Position numbers and translations under genes: made by a program. A DNA stretch of 64,000 nucleotides from Actinomadura oligospora ATCC 43269 (GTDB lineage Bacteria; Actinomycetota; Actinomycetes; Streptosporangiales; Streptosporangiaceae), in the NCBI RefSeq assembly GCF_000518265.1, contig NZ_JADG01000013.1, forward strand, positions 248,001 to 312,000. Direction: 5' to 3'. Shown here piece after piece: positions 56,504 to 64,000 of the stretch (position 1 is its first letter; each line of letters opens with the position of its first letter). A model generated the notes under the pieces. The model saw nothing but the letters and a program-made list of their open reading frames with translations, ran no database searches and had not been told where the DNA came from.

Positions 56504-58337
56504 TGTCGATCACATCCCGGATCACGCCCGCGAGCTCCTCGGCCTTGAAGGGCAGGCCGCGCACGCGGTTGTAGCTGACGACGTCGATGAGGAACCGGCC
56601 GCGCAGCAGCATCGCGAGCTGCCCGAGGTTGATCTCCGGCACCACGACCTTGTCGTAGGAACGGAGGACGGCCTCGGTGTTGGCCGGGAACGGGTTGAGG
56701 TGCCGCAGGTGCGCCTGGGCGATCGTGCCACCGGACTTGCGTACGCGCCGGACGGCCGCGGAGATCGCGCCGTACGTGCCGCCCCAGCCGAGCACCAGCA
56801 CCCGGGCCTCGCCGGACGGGTCGTCCACCTCGAGCGGCTCGACGTCGTTCGCGATGCCGTCGACCTTGGCCTGCCGCAGGCGGACCATCTTGTCGTGGTT
56901 CGCCCCGTCGTAGGAGATGTTGCCGGACCCGTCGGCCTTCTCCAGGCCGCCGATCCGGTGCTCCAGGCCGGGGGTGCCGGGCACGGCCCACGGACGCGCG
57001 AGCGTCTCGGGGTCGCGCCTGAAGGGCTGGAAGTCGTCCTGGTCCGCCTCGGCGAAGCCCGGCTCGATCATCGGCAGGGAGTCGACCGCGGGGATCTTCC
57101 AGGGCTCGGAGCCGTTGGCGAGGTAGCCGTCCGACAGGACGATCACCGGGGTGCGGTACTTGACCGCGATCCGGGCGGCCTCCAGCGCGGCGTCGAAGCA
57201 GTCCGACGGGGAGCGCGGCGCGACAACCGGGACGGGGGCCTCGCCGTTGCGGCCGTACATGGCCTGCATGAGGTCGGCCTGCTCGGTCTTGGTCGGCAGA
57301 CCCGTGGACGGCCCGGCCCGCTGCACGTCGATGACCAGCAGCGGAAGCTCGGTCGCGACCGCGAGGCCGATCGTCTCCGACTTCAGCGCGATGCCCGGCC
57401 CGGAGGTGGTGGTGACGCCGAGCGAGCCGCCGAAGGACGCGCCGAGCGCCGCTCCGACCGCCGCGATCTCGTCCTCGGCCTGGAACGTCCGGACGCCGAA
57501 CCGCTTGTGCCGGGACAGCTCGTGCAGGATGTCGGAGGCCGGGGTGATCGGGTAGGAGCCGAGGAACACCGGCAGGCCGCTGCGCTCGCCGGCCGCGACC
57601 AGCCCGTAGGCCAGCGCGGTGTTGCCGGTGATGTTGCGGTACAGGCCGGGCGCGTGCTCGGCGGGCTTGATCTCGTACTGGACGGAGAACGCCTCGGTGG
57701 TCTCGCCGAACGACCAGCCCGCCTGGAAGGCCGCGATGTTGGCCTTCATGATCTCGGGCTTCTTGGCGAACTTACGTTCCAGAAAGGAGACCGTGCCCTC
57801 GGTGGGACGGTGGTAGAGCCAGCACAGAAGCCCGAGGGCGAACATGTTCTTGGCCCGCTCGGCGTCCTTCTTGGAGATGTCGAAGTCCGCGAGCGCCTTG
57901 ACCGTCATCGAGGTGAGCGGCAGCGCGTGCACCCGAAACTCGCTGAGCGACTCGTCCTCGACCGGGCTCGCCGCGTACCCGACCTTGGCCAGGTTCCGCT
58001 TGGTGAACTCGTCGGTGTTGACGATCAGGTCGGCGCCGCGCGGCAGGTCGCCGAGGTTGGCCTTGAGCGCCGCCGGGTTCATCGCGACGAGCACGTTCGG
58101 CGCGTCGCCGGGGGTCAGGATGTCGTGGTCGGCGAAGTGCAACTGGAAGCTGGACACGCCGGGGAGGGTGCCGGCCGGGGCGCGGATCTCGGCCGGGAAG
58201 TTCGGCAGGGTCGACAAGTCGTTGCCGAACGCCGCCGTCTCCTGGGTGAAGCGGTCACCGGTCAACTGCATACCGTCACCGGAGTCACCGGCGAAGCGGA
58301 TGATGACGCGGTCGAGTTGCTGGACCTGTTTGGTCAC
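56496..58337 (-). CDS. korA: 2-oxoglutarate:ferredoxin oxidoreductase subunit alpha (gamma-alpha fusion)
   Basis: A 613-aa protein joining the gamma domain (RVIIRFAGDSGDGMQLTGDR, about residues 10-190) to the alpha pyrimidine-binding domain (GLVAAGERSGLPVFLGSYPI, then TPASDILHELSRHKRFGVRT). This is the standard actinobacterial KorA. It forms a (KorAB) oxidoreductase that supplies reduced ferredoxin and lets the TCA cycle run without the dehydrogenase complex. ATG58337 follows GAGGAGGTC. An iron-box-like sequence lies about 65 bp upstream. Confidence 0.95.
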   Translation of the reverse strand: MTKQVQQLDRVIIRFAGDSGDGMQLTGDRFTQETAAFGNDLSTLPNFPAEIRAPAGTLPGVSSFQLHFADHDILTPGDAPNVLVAMNPAALKANLGDLPRGADLIVNTDEFTKRNLAKVGYAASPVEDESLSEFRVHALPLTSMTVKALADFDISKKDAERAKNMFALGLLCWLYHRPTEGTVSFLERKFAKKPEIMKANIAAFQAGWSFGETTEAFSVQYEIKPAEHAPGLYRNITGNTALAYGLVAAGERSGLPVFLGSYPITPASDILHELSRHKRFGVRTFQAEDEIAAVGAALGASFGGSLGVTTTSGPGIALKSETIGLAVATELPLLVIDVQRAGPSTGLPTKTEQADLMQAMYGRNGEAPVPVVAPRSPSDCFDAALEAARIAVKYRTPVIVLSDGYLANGSEPWKIPAVDSLPMIEPGFAEADQDDFQPFRRDPETLARPWAVPGTPGLEHRIGGLEKADGSGNISYDGANHDKMVRLRQAKVDGIANDVEPLEVDDPSGEARVLVLGWGGTYGAISAAVRRVRKSGGTIAQAHLRHLNPFPANTEAVLRSYDKVVVPEINLGQLAMLLRGRFLIDVVSYNRVRGLPFKAEELAGVIRDVIDSE

Positions 58338-58903
58338 AGAGGAAGACCTCCTCGACGCGCAGCGTCCGTCCCGGAGGAGGAAACCGGGATCATGGCGCTA
58401 CTTAGGCTTACCTTCATCGTATGTCCGGGCCGCGGTGCCTCGGTCGGCATACCGTCGAGCCCAGGCCCCGCAATCTCAGGGGTAGCACCCGTGCGGGGCC
58501 GTCGTATCTCCGTCCTTGCGCGGTACGGGAATCAGGCCGTTCCGGACCGGAGGACGCACCGTCCGGGGCGGCTCCGAAACCGGCGGGATCGGCTGCCGGG
58601 ACGCCCGGACGTCCAAGGCGTCCGCCGGGATCCCGTACCGGGGCCGACCCGGCGTCCCCGGCTCAGGGGCGATCGCGGGTCAGGGCGTCAGGCACGACGT
58701 CGACACAGGCAGCTGGTCAGTCGGCAGTAGTCGACGTGGAGTCGCCGGACGAGCACGGCACGTCGGAGGCTCCCCGGGGGCACGGGTTTCACGCCACGCA
58801 CTATAAGCAGCGGCTTGCGCCCCGGTGTGCACCGCCCCCTGTCCCGAATCTCCCCTGTGTCCCAGGTCACGGTTCTCATGGTCCCCTGTCGCGCCACGGC
58901 TGG
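58338..58903. other. korA upstream region without a gene
   Basis: The 566-bp gap holds an iron-box-like element (58402-58415) and a nested hairpin at 58464-58500. In the hairpin, GGCCCCGCA pairs with TGCGGGGCC, with an inner GGGT-AGC-ACCC stem. I found no ORF with coding character. Confidence 0.6.
58402..58415. promoter_or_regulatory. Iron-box-like sequence upstream of korA
   Basis: TTAGGCTTACCTTC matches 11 of 14 bases of the right part of the DtxR/IdeR consensus (TTAGGCTAACCTAA), but the left part is not conserved. KorAB and its ferredoxin need iron, so iron control is plausible but unproven. Confidence 0.35.
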
Positions 58904-60160
58904 TCAGGGGGTGCCGGTCGGACGGCGCCGGTCGAGCTGGGCGAGCAGCTGCGGGACGCGGGACGACGAGACGGCCTCGCCCAGCACCCTTGCCTGAGCC
59001 TCGTACGCGTGCGCGCCCGGATCGTCCAGCGCCGACCGCATCCAGGACCGCCAGCCCTTGCTCGCCACTGTGCACCGCAGCACGAGCGAGCCGTTCGACG
59101 GGACGGCCCCCGAACCCGTGCAGGAGCCGAGAGCGCGGTGTTCCGCCAGGATCGTCACGCGCAGCGTCGCCCGCGCGCCCTGCGGCGGGGCGCCGTCCGG
59201 GCGGACGAGGGTGGCCGGGACGCTGACCGTGCACGCCTCGGTGTTCTGGTCGCAGTTGACGAAGCTCAGCTTGCCCGGACGGAACCGGAGCGCCGGGTCG
59301 GCGGCCCCCGCGAGCGCGGCGACGCGTCCGCGCACCTCGGCGAACGCCTTCTTCGCGTCGGGGACGGCACCGACCGTGAACACCGGCTCGTCGCCGGCCG
59401 CCGCCTGCACCTTCAGGAGCGGGTTCGGCGCGTCCGCCCCGACGAGGTAGTCGGCGCGCGGCGTCTTCACCCGGTACGCGCGGACGTTCCCGACGTTCTC
59501 GGTGGACGGCTTGTCCGGCGCGGACGCGAGCCGCTTGGCGATCGTGTCCGGCGCGAACACGGCCCTGACGTCCAGGCCGGGCAGGTTCGCGGGGGCCTTC
59601 GTCCAGCGTCCCGCGTAGTCGGCGGCGTGCTCGGCCTCGCCGCCGTAGGTCTTCCAGAAGGACGCGGCGGCGCGAATGTAGGTGTCGCCGCCCGCCGCGA
59701 CGACGTCCGCGTGCTCGGGACCCGCGGTGAGCGTCCCGGACGCCGCGCCGCCCGCGAACACGGTCAGCGTCAGGCGGACGGGCTTTCCGTCGCTGCGGAC
59801 CGTCCCGTCGTAGCGGACGCCCGTCGCCGCCAGCAGCCGCTGCCGCGCGGCCGACGCCCAGGGCGCGGTGGCCTGCGGCTTCGCGCCGCCCCGCCGCTTC
59901 TTCCCCGAGTCACCGCCGGTCAGCATGAACGCCGCGGCCCCCAGCGCGATCGCGACCACCGCCGCACCCGCGATGAGCACCGGCGACGGCACTCCGAGCA
60001 CCCGCCCGAGCGCCTTCTTCCCAGGCGCCCCCGCCACCCCGCCCGGGACGGGTGCCTCAGGTGGGACGGGCGCCCCGGGCAGGCCGGGCGTCTCAGGTGG
60101 AAGGTTCCCGACGGGGGGAGAAGGGGGTGCGGGGGACGTCCCCTCCTGATTGGAACTCAC
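58904..60160 (-). CDS. Membrane-anchored four-cysteine protein, paralog 1
   Basis: A 418-aa protein with a Pro-rich cytoplasmic N-terminus of about 55 residues, one helix (PVLIAGAAVVAIALGAAAFML) and a large outer domain. The outer domain repeats the lipoprotein-like theme VRYDGTVRSDGKPVRLTLTV, an early LprG/LppX-style motif. It ends with four spaced cysteines (NCDQNTEACTV, LGSCTG, LRCTV). The same cysteine pattern occurs in the next two genes. Function is unknown; it lies between korAB and nuoA2. Confidence 0.8.
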   Translation of the reverse strand: MSSNQEGTSPAPPSPPVGNLPPETPGLPGAPVPPEAPVPGGVAGAPGKKALGRVLGVPSPVLIAGAAVVAIALGAAAFMLTGGDSGKKRRGGAKPQATAPWASAARQRLLAATGVRYDGTVRSDGKPVRLTLTVFAGGAASGTLTAGPEHADVVAAGGDTYIRAAASFWKTYGGEAEHAADYAGRWTKAPANLPGLDVRAVFAPDTIAKRLASAPDKPSTENVGNVRAYRVKTPRADYLVGADAPNPLLKVQAAAGDEPVFTVGAVPDAKKAFAEVRGRVAALAGAADPALRFRPGKLSFVNCDQNTEACTVSVPATLVRPDGAPPQGARATLRVTILAEHRALGSCTGSGAVPSNGSLVLRCTVASKGWRSWMRSALDDPGAHAYEAQARVLGEAVSSSRVPQLLAQLDRRRPTGTP

Positions 60161-60275
60161 GCAGCGCTCTTCCTGCCGACGACCGGATCAAGAACAAAGA
60201 GTGCCGGACGGGACGCACTGGTGCAGCCCGTCCGGCACTCCGCATGCCGGGTCTCCCGCTCTTACCCCGAGGCCG

Positions 60276-61619
60276 TCACTCGGAGTCCAGGTTCCGCTGG
60301 AGCGTCTGGACGTCGGCGGACGACATGGCGAGCGACACCGCGTACGGCGTCACCCACACCCGGTTGTAGTTCTTGCCCGTCCGGGCCCACTCGCCGCCGG
60401 AGATCGTGCACTGCACCGGGACGTCGTCGTAGGACGTGACCGTGCCGGAGCTGGTGCAGTCGCCGAAGTACTTCCCGCCGTCCTGCTTCTCGGTCAGCTT
60501 GAAGGTGACCTTGACCGTGATGGACGACAGCGAGCCGCGGATGCTCCAGACCTCGGCCTTCACCGTGCACGGGTTGCCGAAGGACTTGCAGCTGACGAAC
60601 TGCGCCTTGCCCTGGATGCGGGCGGTGTGGTCGGAGTCGACCGCGTCCGACAGCTGTCCCATCTGGGACCGCATGTCGCCGAGCGCCGGGGCCGCCGCGC
60701 CGCCGGACAGCGGGGTGACGTCCGCGCTGACCGTCGGGTAGCTGCTCTCGTAGCGCAGCAGCTGCGGGTCGCCGTCGGCCGTGACGTAGAAGCTCGTCCC
60801 GATCGCGGTGATCTTGATGGCCTTCTTGCCCTGCGCCGTCGTCTTGGTCGTCGTGAGGCGGTACTTGCTGTACTTGCGCATCTCGTCGGCGACCGCGGTC
60901 GGAGTGAGGTCCTCCTTGAAGTCGACCGAGAGGTCGCTGGAGCTCAGCGCGCCCCACTGGTCGCCGTCCTTGAGCATCCCGGAGTTGACCGTGGAGGTGA
61001 ACTTGCCCGACCAGTACGACTTGGGCGCCTTCACGAACAGCTTGTCGTCGGCCGACAGGAACGTGACGTTCTGGCCGCTCCACTGGACGGGCCCGTAGGC
61101 GCGACCGCCCTTGGTCACCTTGATCTCGCCGTTCAGCGAGTCCGACGACGAGCCGATCGTGCCCTTGTAGCTGAGCACGCGCGCGGCGGCGACGGCGTCG
61201 GCGGCCTTGGTGAGGCGGTCGGCCGGCTTCTGGCCGCCGTTGTTGACGACCACGACGACGACCACGACCACGATGATCGCGACGAGCAGCACCGCGCCGC
61301 CGATGATCGCGGCGATCAGGCCGCCGTTGCCTCCCGACTTGGGGGGCGCCATCGGCGGGGGCATCCCCGGTCCGGGCGGCATGCCGGGGCCGGGCGGCGG
61401 CGGGCTGTAGAACGGCGGCGGCGTTTCGGGCGTGCCGTAGCCGGGCGCTCCAGGCACGCCGGGCGGCCCGTATCCGGGAGCGCCGGGCGCTCCGGGCGCG
61501 CCGGGATACCCGGGCCCGCCCGCCCCACCGGGACCTCCGGGGCCCTCGGGCGGCGGAGGCGGCCAGGAGGGACCGGCCGGGGGGTCCCATCCGGGCGGTG
61601 GCGGCGGAGGACTGCTCAT
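60276..61619 (-). CDS. Membrane-anchored four-cysteine protein, paralog 2
   Basis: A 447-aa protein from ATG61619. The N-terminal 110 residues are Pro/Gly-rich (PGAPGYGPPGVPGAPGYG). A helix (LIAAIIGGAVLLVAIIVVVV) leads to an outer domain with VLSYKGTIGSSSDSLNGEIK, then [20 protein letters not shown]. Its C-terminus has SCKSFGNPCTV, FGDCTSSG, VQCTISGGEWARTGKNY. Two disulfides are predicted from the four conserved cysteines. Closest in sequence to paralog 3. The collagen-like Pro/Gly region could span part of the cytoplasm as a flexible tether. Confidence 0.8.
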   Translation of the reverse strand: MSSPPPPPPGWDPPAGPSWPPPPPEGPGGPGGAGGPGYPGAPGAPGAPGYGPPGVPGAPGYGTPETPPPFYSPPPPGPGMPPGPGMPPPMAPPKSGGNGGLIAAIIGGAVLLVAIIVVVVVVVVVNNGGQKPADRLTKAADAVAAARVLSYKGTIGSSSDSLNGEIKVTKGGRAYGPVQWSGQNVTFLSADDKLFVKAPKSYWSGKFTSTVNSGMLKDGDQWGALSSSDLSVDFKEDLTPTAVADEMRKYSKYRLTTTKTTAQGKKAIKITAIGTSFYVTADGDPQLLRYESSYPTVSADVTPLSGGAAAPALGDMRSQMGQLSDAVDSDHTARIQGKAQFVSCKSFGNPCTVKAEVWSIRGSLSSITVKVTFKLTEKQDGGKYFGDCTSSGTVTSYDDVPVQCTISGGEWARTGKNYNRVWVTPYAVSLAMSSADVQTLQRNLDSE

Positions 61620-61730
61620 CCGGTCACATCCTTCCAGGTCATATGACCTCAAATGCCTGTCCAGTGTGCAGCAAAGGTGGGGGTCCTTGATCCCTGAGCC
61701 CCCAATTGACGGTTAATTGTGAGCTTTGAG

Positions 61731-63014
61731 TTATTCGTCGGCCAGTGCGCGTTGCATGCGGGGAACGTCCTGAAGGCCCATCGCCAGTTGGAACGCGGCG
61801 GTGTAGACCCACACCGTCTTGTACTCGCTACCGTGCTTCGCCCACTCGCCGCCGGAGACCGTGCACTGGACCGGTTGCGACTGCCCCGCCGGGACGACGC
61901 CGTCCGCCCGGCAGTCGCCGAACACCTTGCCCCCTCCGTTCCGCTCCGACGCCAGGCGGAAGTACGCCCTGATCCGGGCCGGTCCGGACGTGCCCGGATC
62001 CGGCTGGACCTTCACGCTGACCGTGCAGGGACGGCCGAACGTGCCGCAGCCGGTGAACTCCGGCTTCGCGGCCACCTTCGCGCGCCGGGACGCGTCGAAC
62101 GCGTCGCCGAGCCGTCCCATGTCGGTCATCACGTCCGCGACCGTAGCGGGCCCCGCCGACACCGGCTGAGCCGTCACATCCGCCGCGATCTTCGGATAGG
62201 ACAACTCGTACCGCAGCAGTTCGTGCCCGCCCGTCCGGGAAATGTAGAACGCGACGTCACTCGTGCTGATCTTGATCGCCTTGCGGCCGCGCGCCGTCGT
62301 CTCGGACCGGGTCGTGCGCAGCCCCGCGTACCGGCGCATCAGCGCGGCCATCGCGGGCGGCGACAGCGCGCCCTTGAAGTCCAGGCCGAGCTCGTCCGGG
62401 GCGATGGCTCCCCAGTAGTCGCCGTCCGGGAGGAGCGCGGCGTCCGTTGTGTACACCTGCATCCGACTCGTCCACGCCGACTTCGGTTCCTTCAGAAAGA
62501 CACGCCCGTCTGCGGCGAGCAGCGTCGCGGCGGTGCCACCCCAGGTCACCGGTCCGTACGCGCGGCCACCTTTGGTCACTTTCAGCTTCCCGGTCAGCGT
62601 CTGCGACGTGGAACTGATGGTCCCGGAGTAGGTGAGCGTGCGGACGTTCGCGAGCGCGGAGGCCGCCTTGAGCAACGTGTCGCGCGGCTTCTCCTTCGTG
62701 TTCTCCCGGACGGTCAGGACGACCGCCACGCTCACGAGCCCGAGGAGCAGGAGCGTCCCGAACGCCACTCCGACGACGAGTCCCGTCCGTCGGCGCGCGC
62801 CCGTCGGCGGAGACCCGCCCGTCGGCGCGGGAACCTCGCCCGGACGCGCGGGATAGAACGGCGGCGGCGTGCTCGCGCCCTCCTCCGAACCCCCGTGCGG
62901 CCCGTACTGCGGCCCCGGTGGAGGAGGGGACGGCGGGGGCGTGGCGGGCCCTGGCATCTCCCACCATTCGGGACGTCCGGACGGAGGCTCCCAGCCGGAC
63001 GGCGGTGTGCCCAT
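61731..63014 (-). CDS. Membrane-anchored four-cysteine protein, paralog 3
   Basis: A 427-aa protein from ATG63014 (an upstream extension to 63185 is open but lacks the family Pro-rich opening). [18 protein letters not shown] opens a Pro-rich region, then a helix ([20 protein letters not shown]). The outer domain has [40 protein letters not shown] and [39 protein letters not shown]. It is divergent from nuoA2. The gene set likely arose by tandem duplication. Confidence 0.8.
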   Translation of the reverse strand: MGTPPSGWEPPSGRPEWWEMPGPATPPPSPPPPGPQYGPHGGSEEGASTPPPFYPARPGEVPAPTGGSPPTGARRRTGLVVGVAFGTLLLLGLVSVAVVLTVRENTKEKPRDTLLKAASALANVRTLTYSGTISSTSQTLTGKLKVTKGGRAYGPVTWGGTAATLLAADGRVFLKEPKSAWTSRMQVYTTDAALLPDGDYWGAIAPDELGLDFKGALSPPAMAALMRRYAGLRTTRSETTARGRKAIKISTSDVAFYISRTGGHELLRYELSYPKIAADVTAQPVSAGPATVADVMTDMGRLGDAFDASRRAKVAAKPEFTGCGTFGRPCTVSVKVQPDPGTSGPARIRAYFRLASERNGGGKVFGDCRADGVVPAGQSQPVQCTVSGGEWAKHGSEYKTVWVYTAAFQLAMGLQDVPRMQRALADE

Positions 63015-63195
63015 GGTGATCACGTCCTCTCCGGTCGCCGCGCCTGCCGTCGGAATCCACCTGAACGAGGTGTTTCCTCCCACCAACGTGAGGCGAAGAA
63101 TCCGGTTTGTGAACCCGTCAGATGCGTGGGCCGCGCTACGCCTCACGCCGGAGCCGGTCGGGGATACTTGACGGGACCCGGCCACGGAGGAGCCC

Positions 63196-63567
63196 GTGCA
63201 GGACTATTTCCACACGTACGGCGTCGTCGCCGCGCTGCTCGCGGTCGGCGGCGGCATCGTCGGCGGCGGCCTCGCCGCGAACCGGCTGCTGCGTCCGAAC
63301 CGTCCGACCGGAGAGAAGCTCACCACCTACGAGTGCGGCGTCGACCCGGTCGGCGACGGGTGGGCGCAGTCCTACGTCCGCTACTACGTCTTCGCGTACC
63401 TGTACGTCGTGTTCGCCGTGGACGCGGTGTTCCTCTTCCCCTGGGCGACGGTGTTCTCCGCGCCGGGCTACGGCATGACGACGCTGGGGGAGATGTTCGT
63501 CTTCCTGGCCTTCCTCGCCGTCGGCCTCGCCTACGCGGGCAAGAAGGGCGTCCTGTCATGGGTATGA
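63196..63567 (+). CDS. nuoA: NADH-quinone oxidoreductase subunit A, second copy
   Basis: A 123-aa NuoA paralog with three helices, [20 protein letters not shown] and [20 protein letters not shown]. It differs strongly from the first NuoA, so it belongs to a separate complex I-like set. GTG63196 has GGAGG upstream. It is the first gene of the second cluster; in Streptomyces the corresponding cluster (nuoA2 onward) lacks the NADH module, but the rest is outside this window. Confidence 0.93.
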   Translation: MQDYFHTYGVVAALLAVGGGIVGGGLAANRLLRPNRPTGEKLTTYECGVDPVGDGWAQSYVRYYVFAYLYVVFAVDAVFLFPWATVFSAPGYGMTTLGEMFVFLAFLAVGLAYAGKKGVLSWV

Positions 63568-63656
63568 GCGGCGCGCGCGACGGTGTGGGCGACCAGGTCT
63601 CCGGCGCGCGCGGCGGTGTGGGCGGCGCGGCGAAGGGCGTGGGTCACAATGGCGGC

Positions 63657-64000
63657 ATGAGCGCCGTGGATCTTCCGTCGCCCACCGTCGGTCCCCTGTC
63701 CCGGCTCGCGCCCAAGCCGGTGCGGTTCGTCCTCAACTGGGGGCGCCGCTACTCGCTGTGGGTCTTCAACTTCGGGCTCGCCTGCTGCGCCATCGAGTTC
63801 ATCGCGACGTCGATGAGCCGCCACGACTTCATCCGGCTCGGCGTGATCCCGTTCGCGCCCGGCCCCCGCCAGGCCGACCTGATGGTGGTGTCCGGGACGG
63901 TCAGCGACAAGATGGCCCCGGCCGTCCGCCGCCTGTACGAGCAGATGCCCGAGCCGAAGTACGTCATCTCGTTCGGCGCGTGCTCCAACTGCGGCGGCCC
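63657..64000 (+). CDS. nuoB: NADH-quinone oxidoreductase subunit B, second copy (partial)
   Basis: The visible 114 residues have [40 protein letters not shown] and GACSNCGG, i.e. the N2-cluster cysteines, before the window ends. ATG63657 is used. The in-frame ATG63564 overlaps the nuoA2 stop and would add a Gly/Ala/Val repeat-like leader ([14 protein letters not shown]). The cluster continues beyond the window. Confidence 0.9.
   Translation, partial: MSAVDLPSPTVGPLSRLAPKPVRFVLNWGRRYSLWVFNFGLACCAIEFIATSMSRHDFIRLGVIPFAPGPRQADLMVVSGTVSDKMAPAVRRLYEQMPEPKYVISFGACSNCGG

Noticed and set aside
58855-58880. GTGTCCCAGGTCAC as a CRP site for korA
   Set aside because: It is a poor match, more than 500 bp from korA and just downstream of a neighbouring gene.
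63104-63125. TTTGTGAACCCGTCAGAT as a Rex site before nuoA2
   Set aside because: Only the left half matches; the right half lacks TTCACA symmetry.
63015-63185. Upstream extension of the third four-cysteine protein
   Set aside because: The family opening (Pro-rich [11 protein letters not shown]) begins at 63014. The extension has no counterpart in the paralogs.

Overview
The window is very GC-rich, dense in 4-bp ATGA/GTGA/TTGA gene overlaps and rich in GTG/TTG starts. It carries actinobacterial markers: BldC, a 14-gene nuo operon, menaquinone genes, KorAB and a second partial nuo set. Gene content and order point to a mycelial actinomycete of the Streptosporangiales/Thermomonosporaceae type (Actinomadura-like). 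The genus is an inference. No rRNA, tRNA, CRISPR array, transposase or integrase was seen.

Layout. 1-9794: a kinase-like gene cut by the window edge, hemL, an eamA-dapA pair divergent from a LysR regulator, a transmembrane Ser/Thr kinase, a secreted propeller protein, an anti-sigma-type ATPase and a histidine phosphatase. 9813-13983: the System II cytochrome c maturation operon (resA-ccdA-resB-ccsA) behind a BlaI/CopY-like dyad and closed by a strong terminator. 14100-17340: small membrane and hypothetical proteins, an HExxH putative metallopeptidase with a small partner, and a 0.5-kb array of degenerate 17-18-bp repeats. 17337-19093: bldC, a threonine dehydratase and a DUF4229 protein.

19594-38592 is the respiratory core: menG, menJ-like geranylgeranyl reductase, nuoA-N complete and in canonical order, and a polyprenyl diphosphate synthase, ended by a terminator. 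A perfect Rex-type operator lies before menJ and a CRP-type palindrome before nuoA. Menaquinone head-group methylation, side-chain synthesis and reduction are thus grouped with the quinone-reducing complex I.

38656-44176 is accessory: a secreted protein, rarD, msrA, then a 1.1-kb segment flanked by a repeat of the msrA 3' end, DUF4288-like and DUF4291 proteins, a C15 tract, a duplicated small membrane protein and a FlK-like thioesterase. 44177-54846 holds an ABC permease coupled to a 1001-residue hydrolase-ABC ATPase fusion, a TetR repressor divergent from an MFS exporter with carboxypeptidase-regulatory repeats, a YceI protein with a related N-terminal domain, and a long disordered protein ending in a SecDF-P1-head-like domain.

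55412-64000: korAB (ferredoxin-linked 2-oxoglutarate oxidoreductase), three paralogous membrane-anchored four-cysteine proteins, and the start of a second nuo cluster (nuoA2, nuoB2) cut by the window end. KorAB next to a second complex I-like operon suggests, as inference only, a ferredoxin-fed partial complex I.
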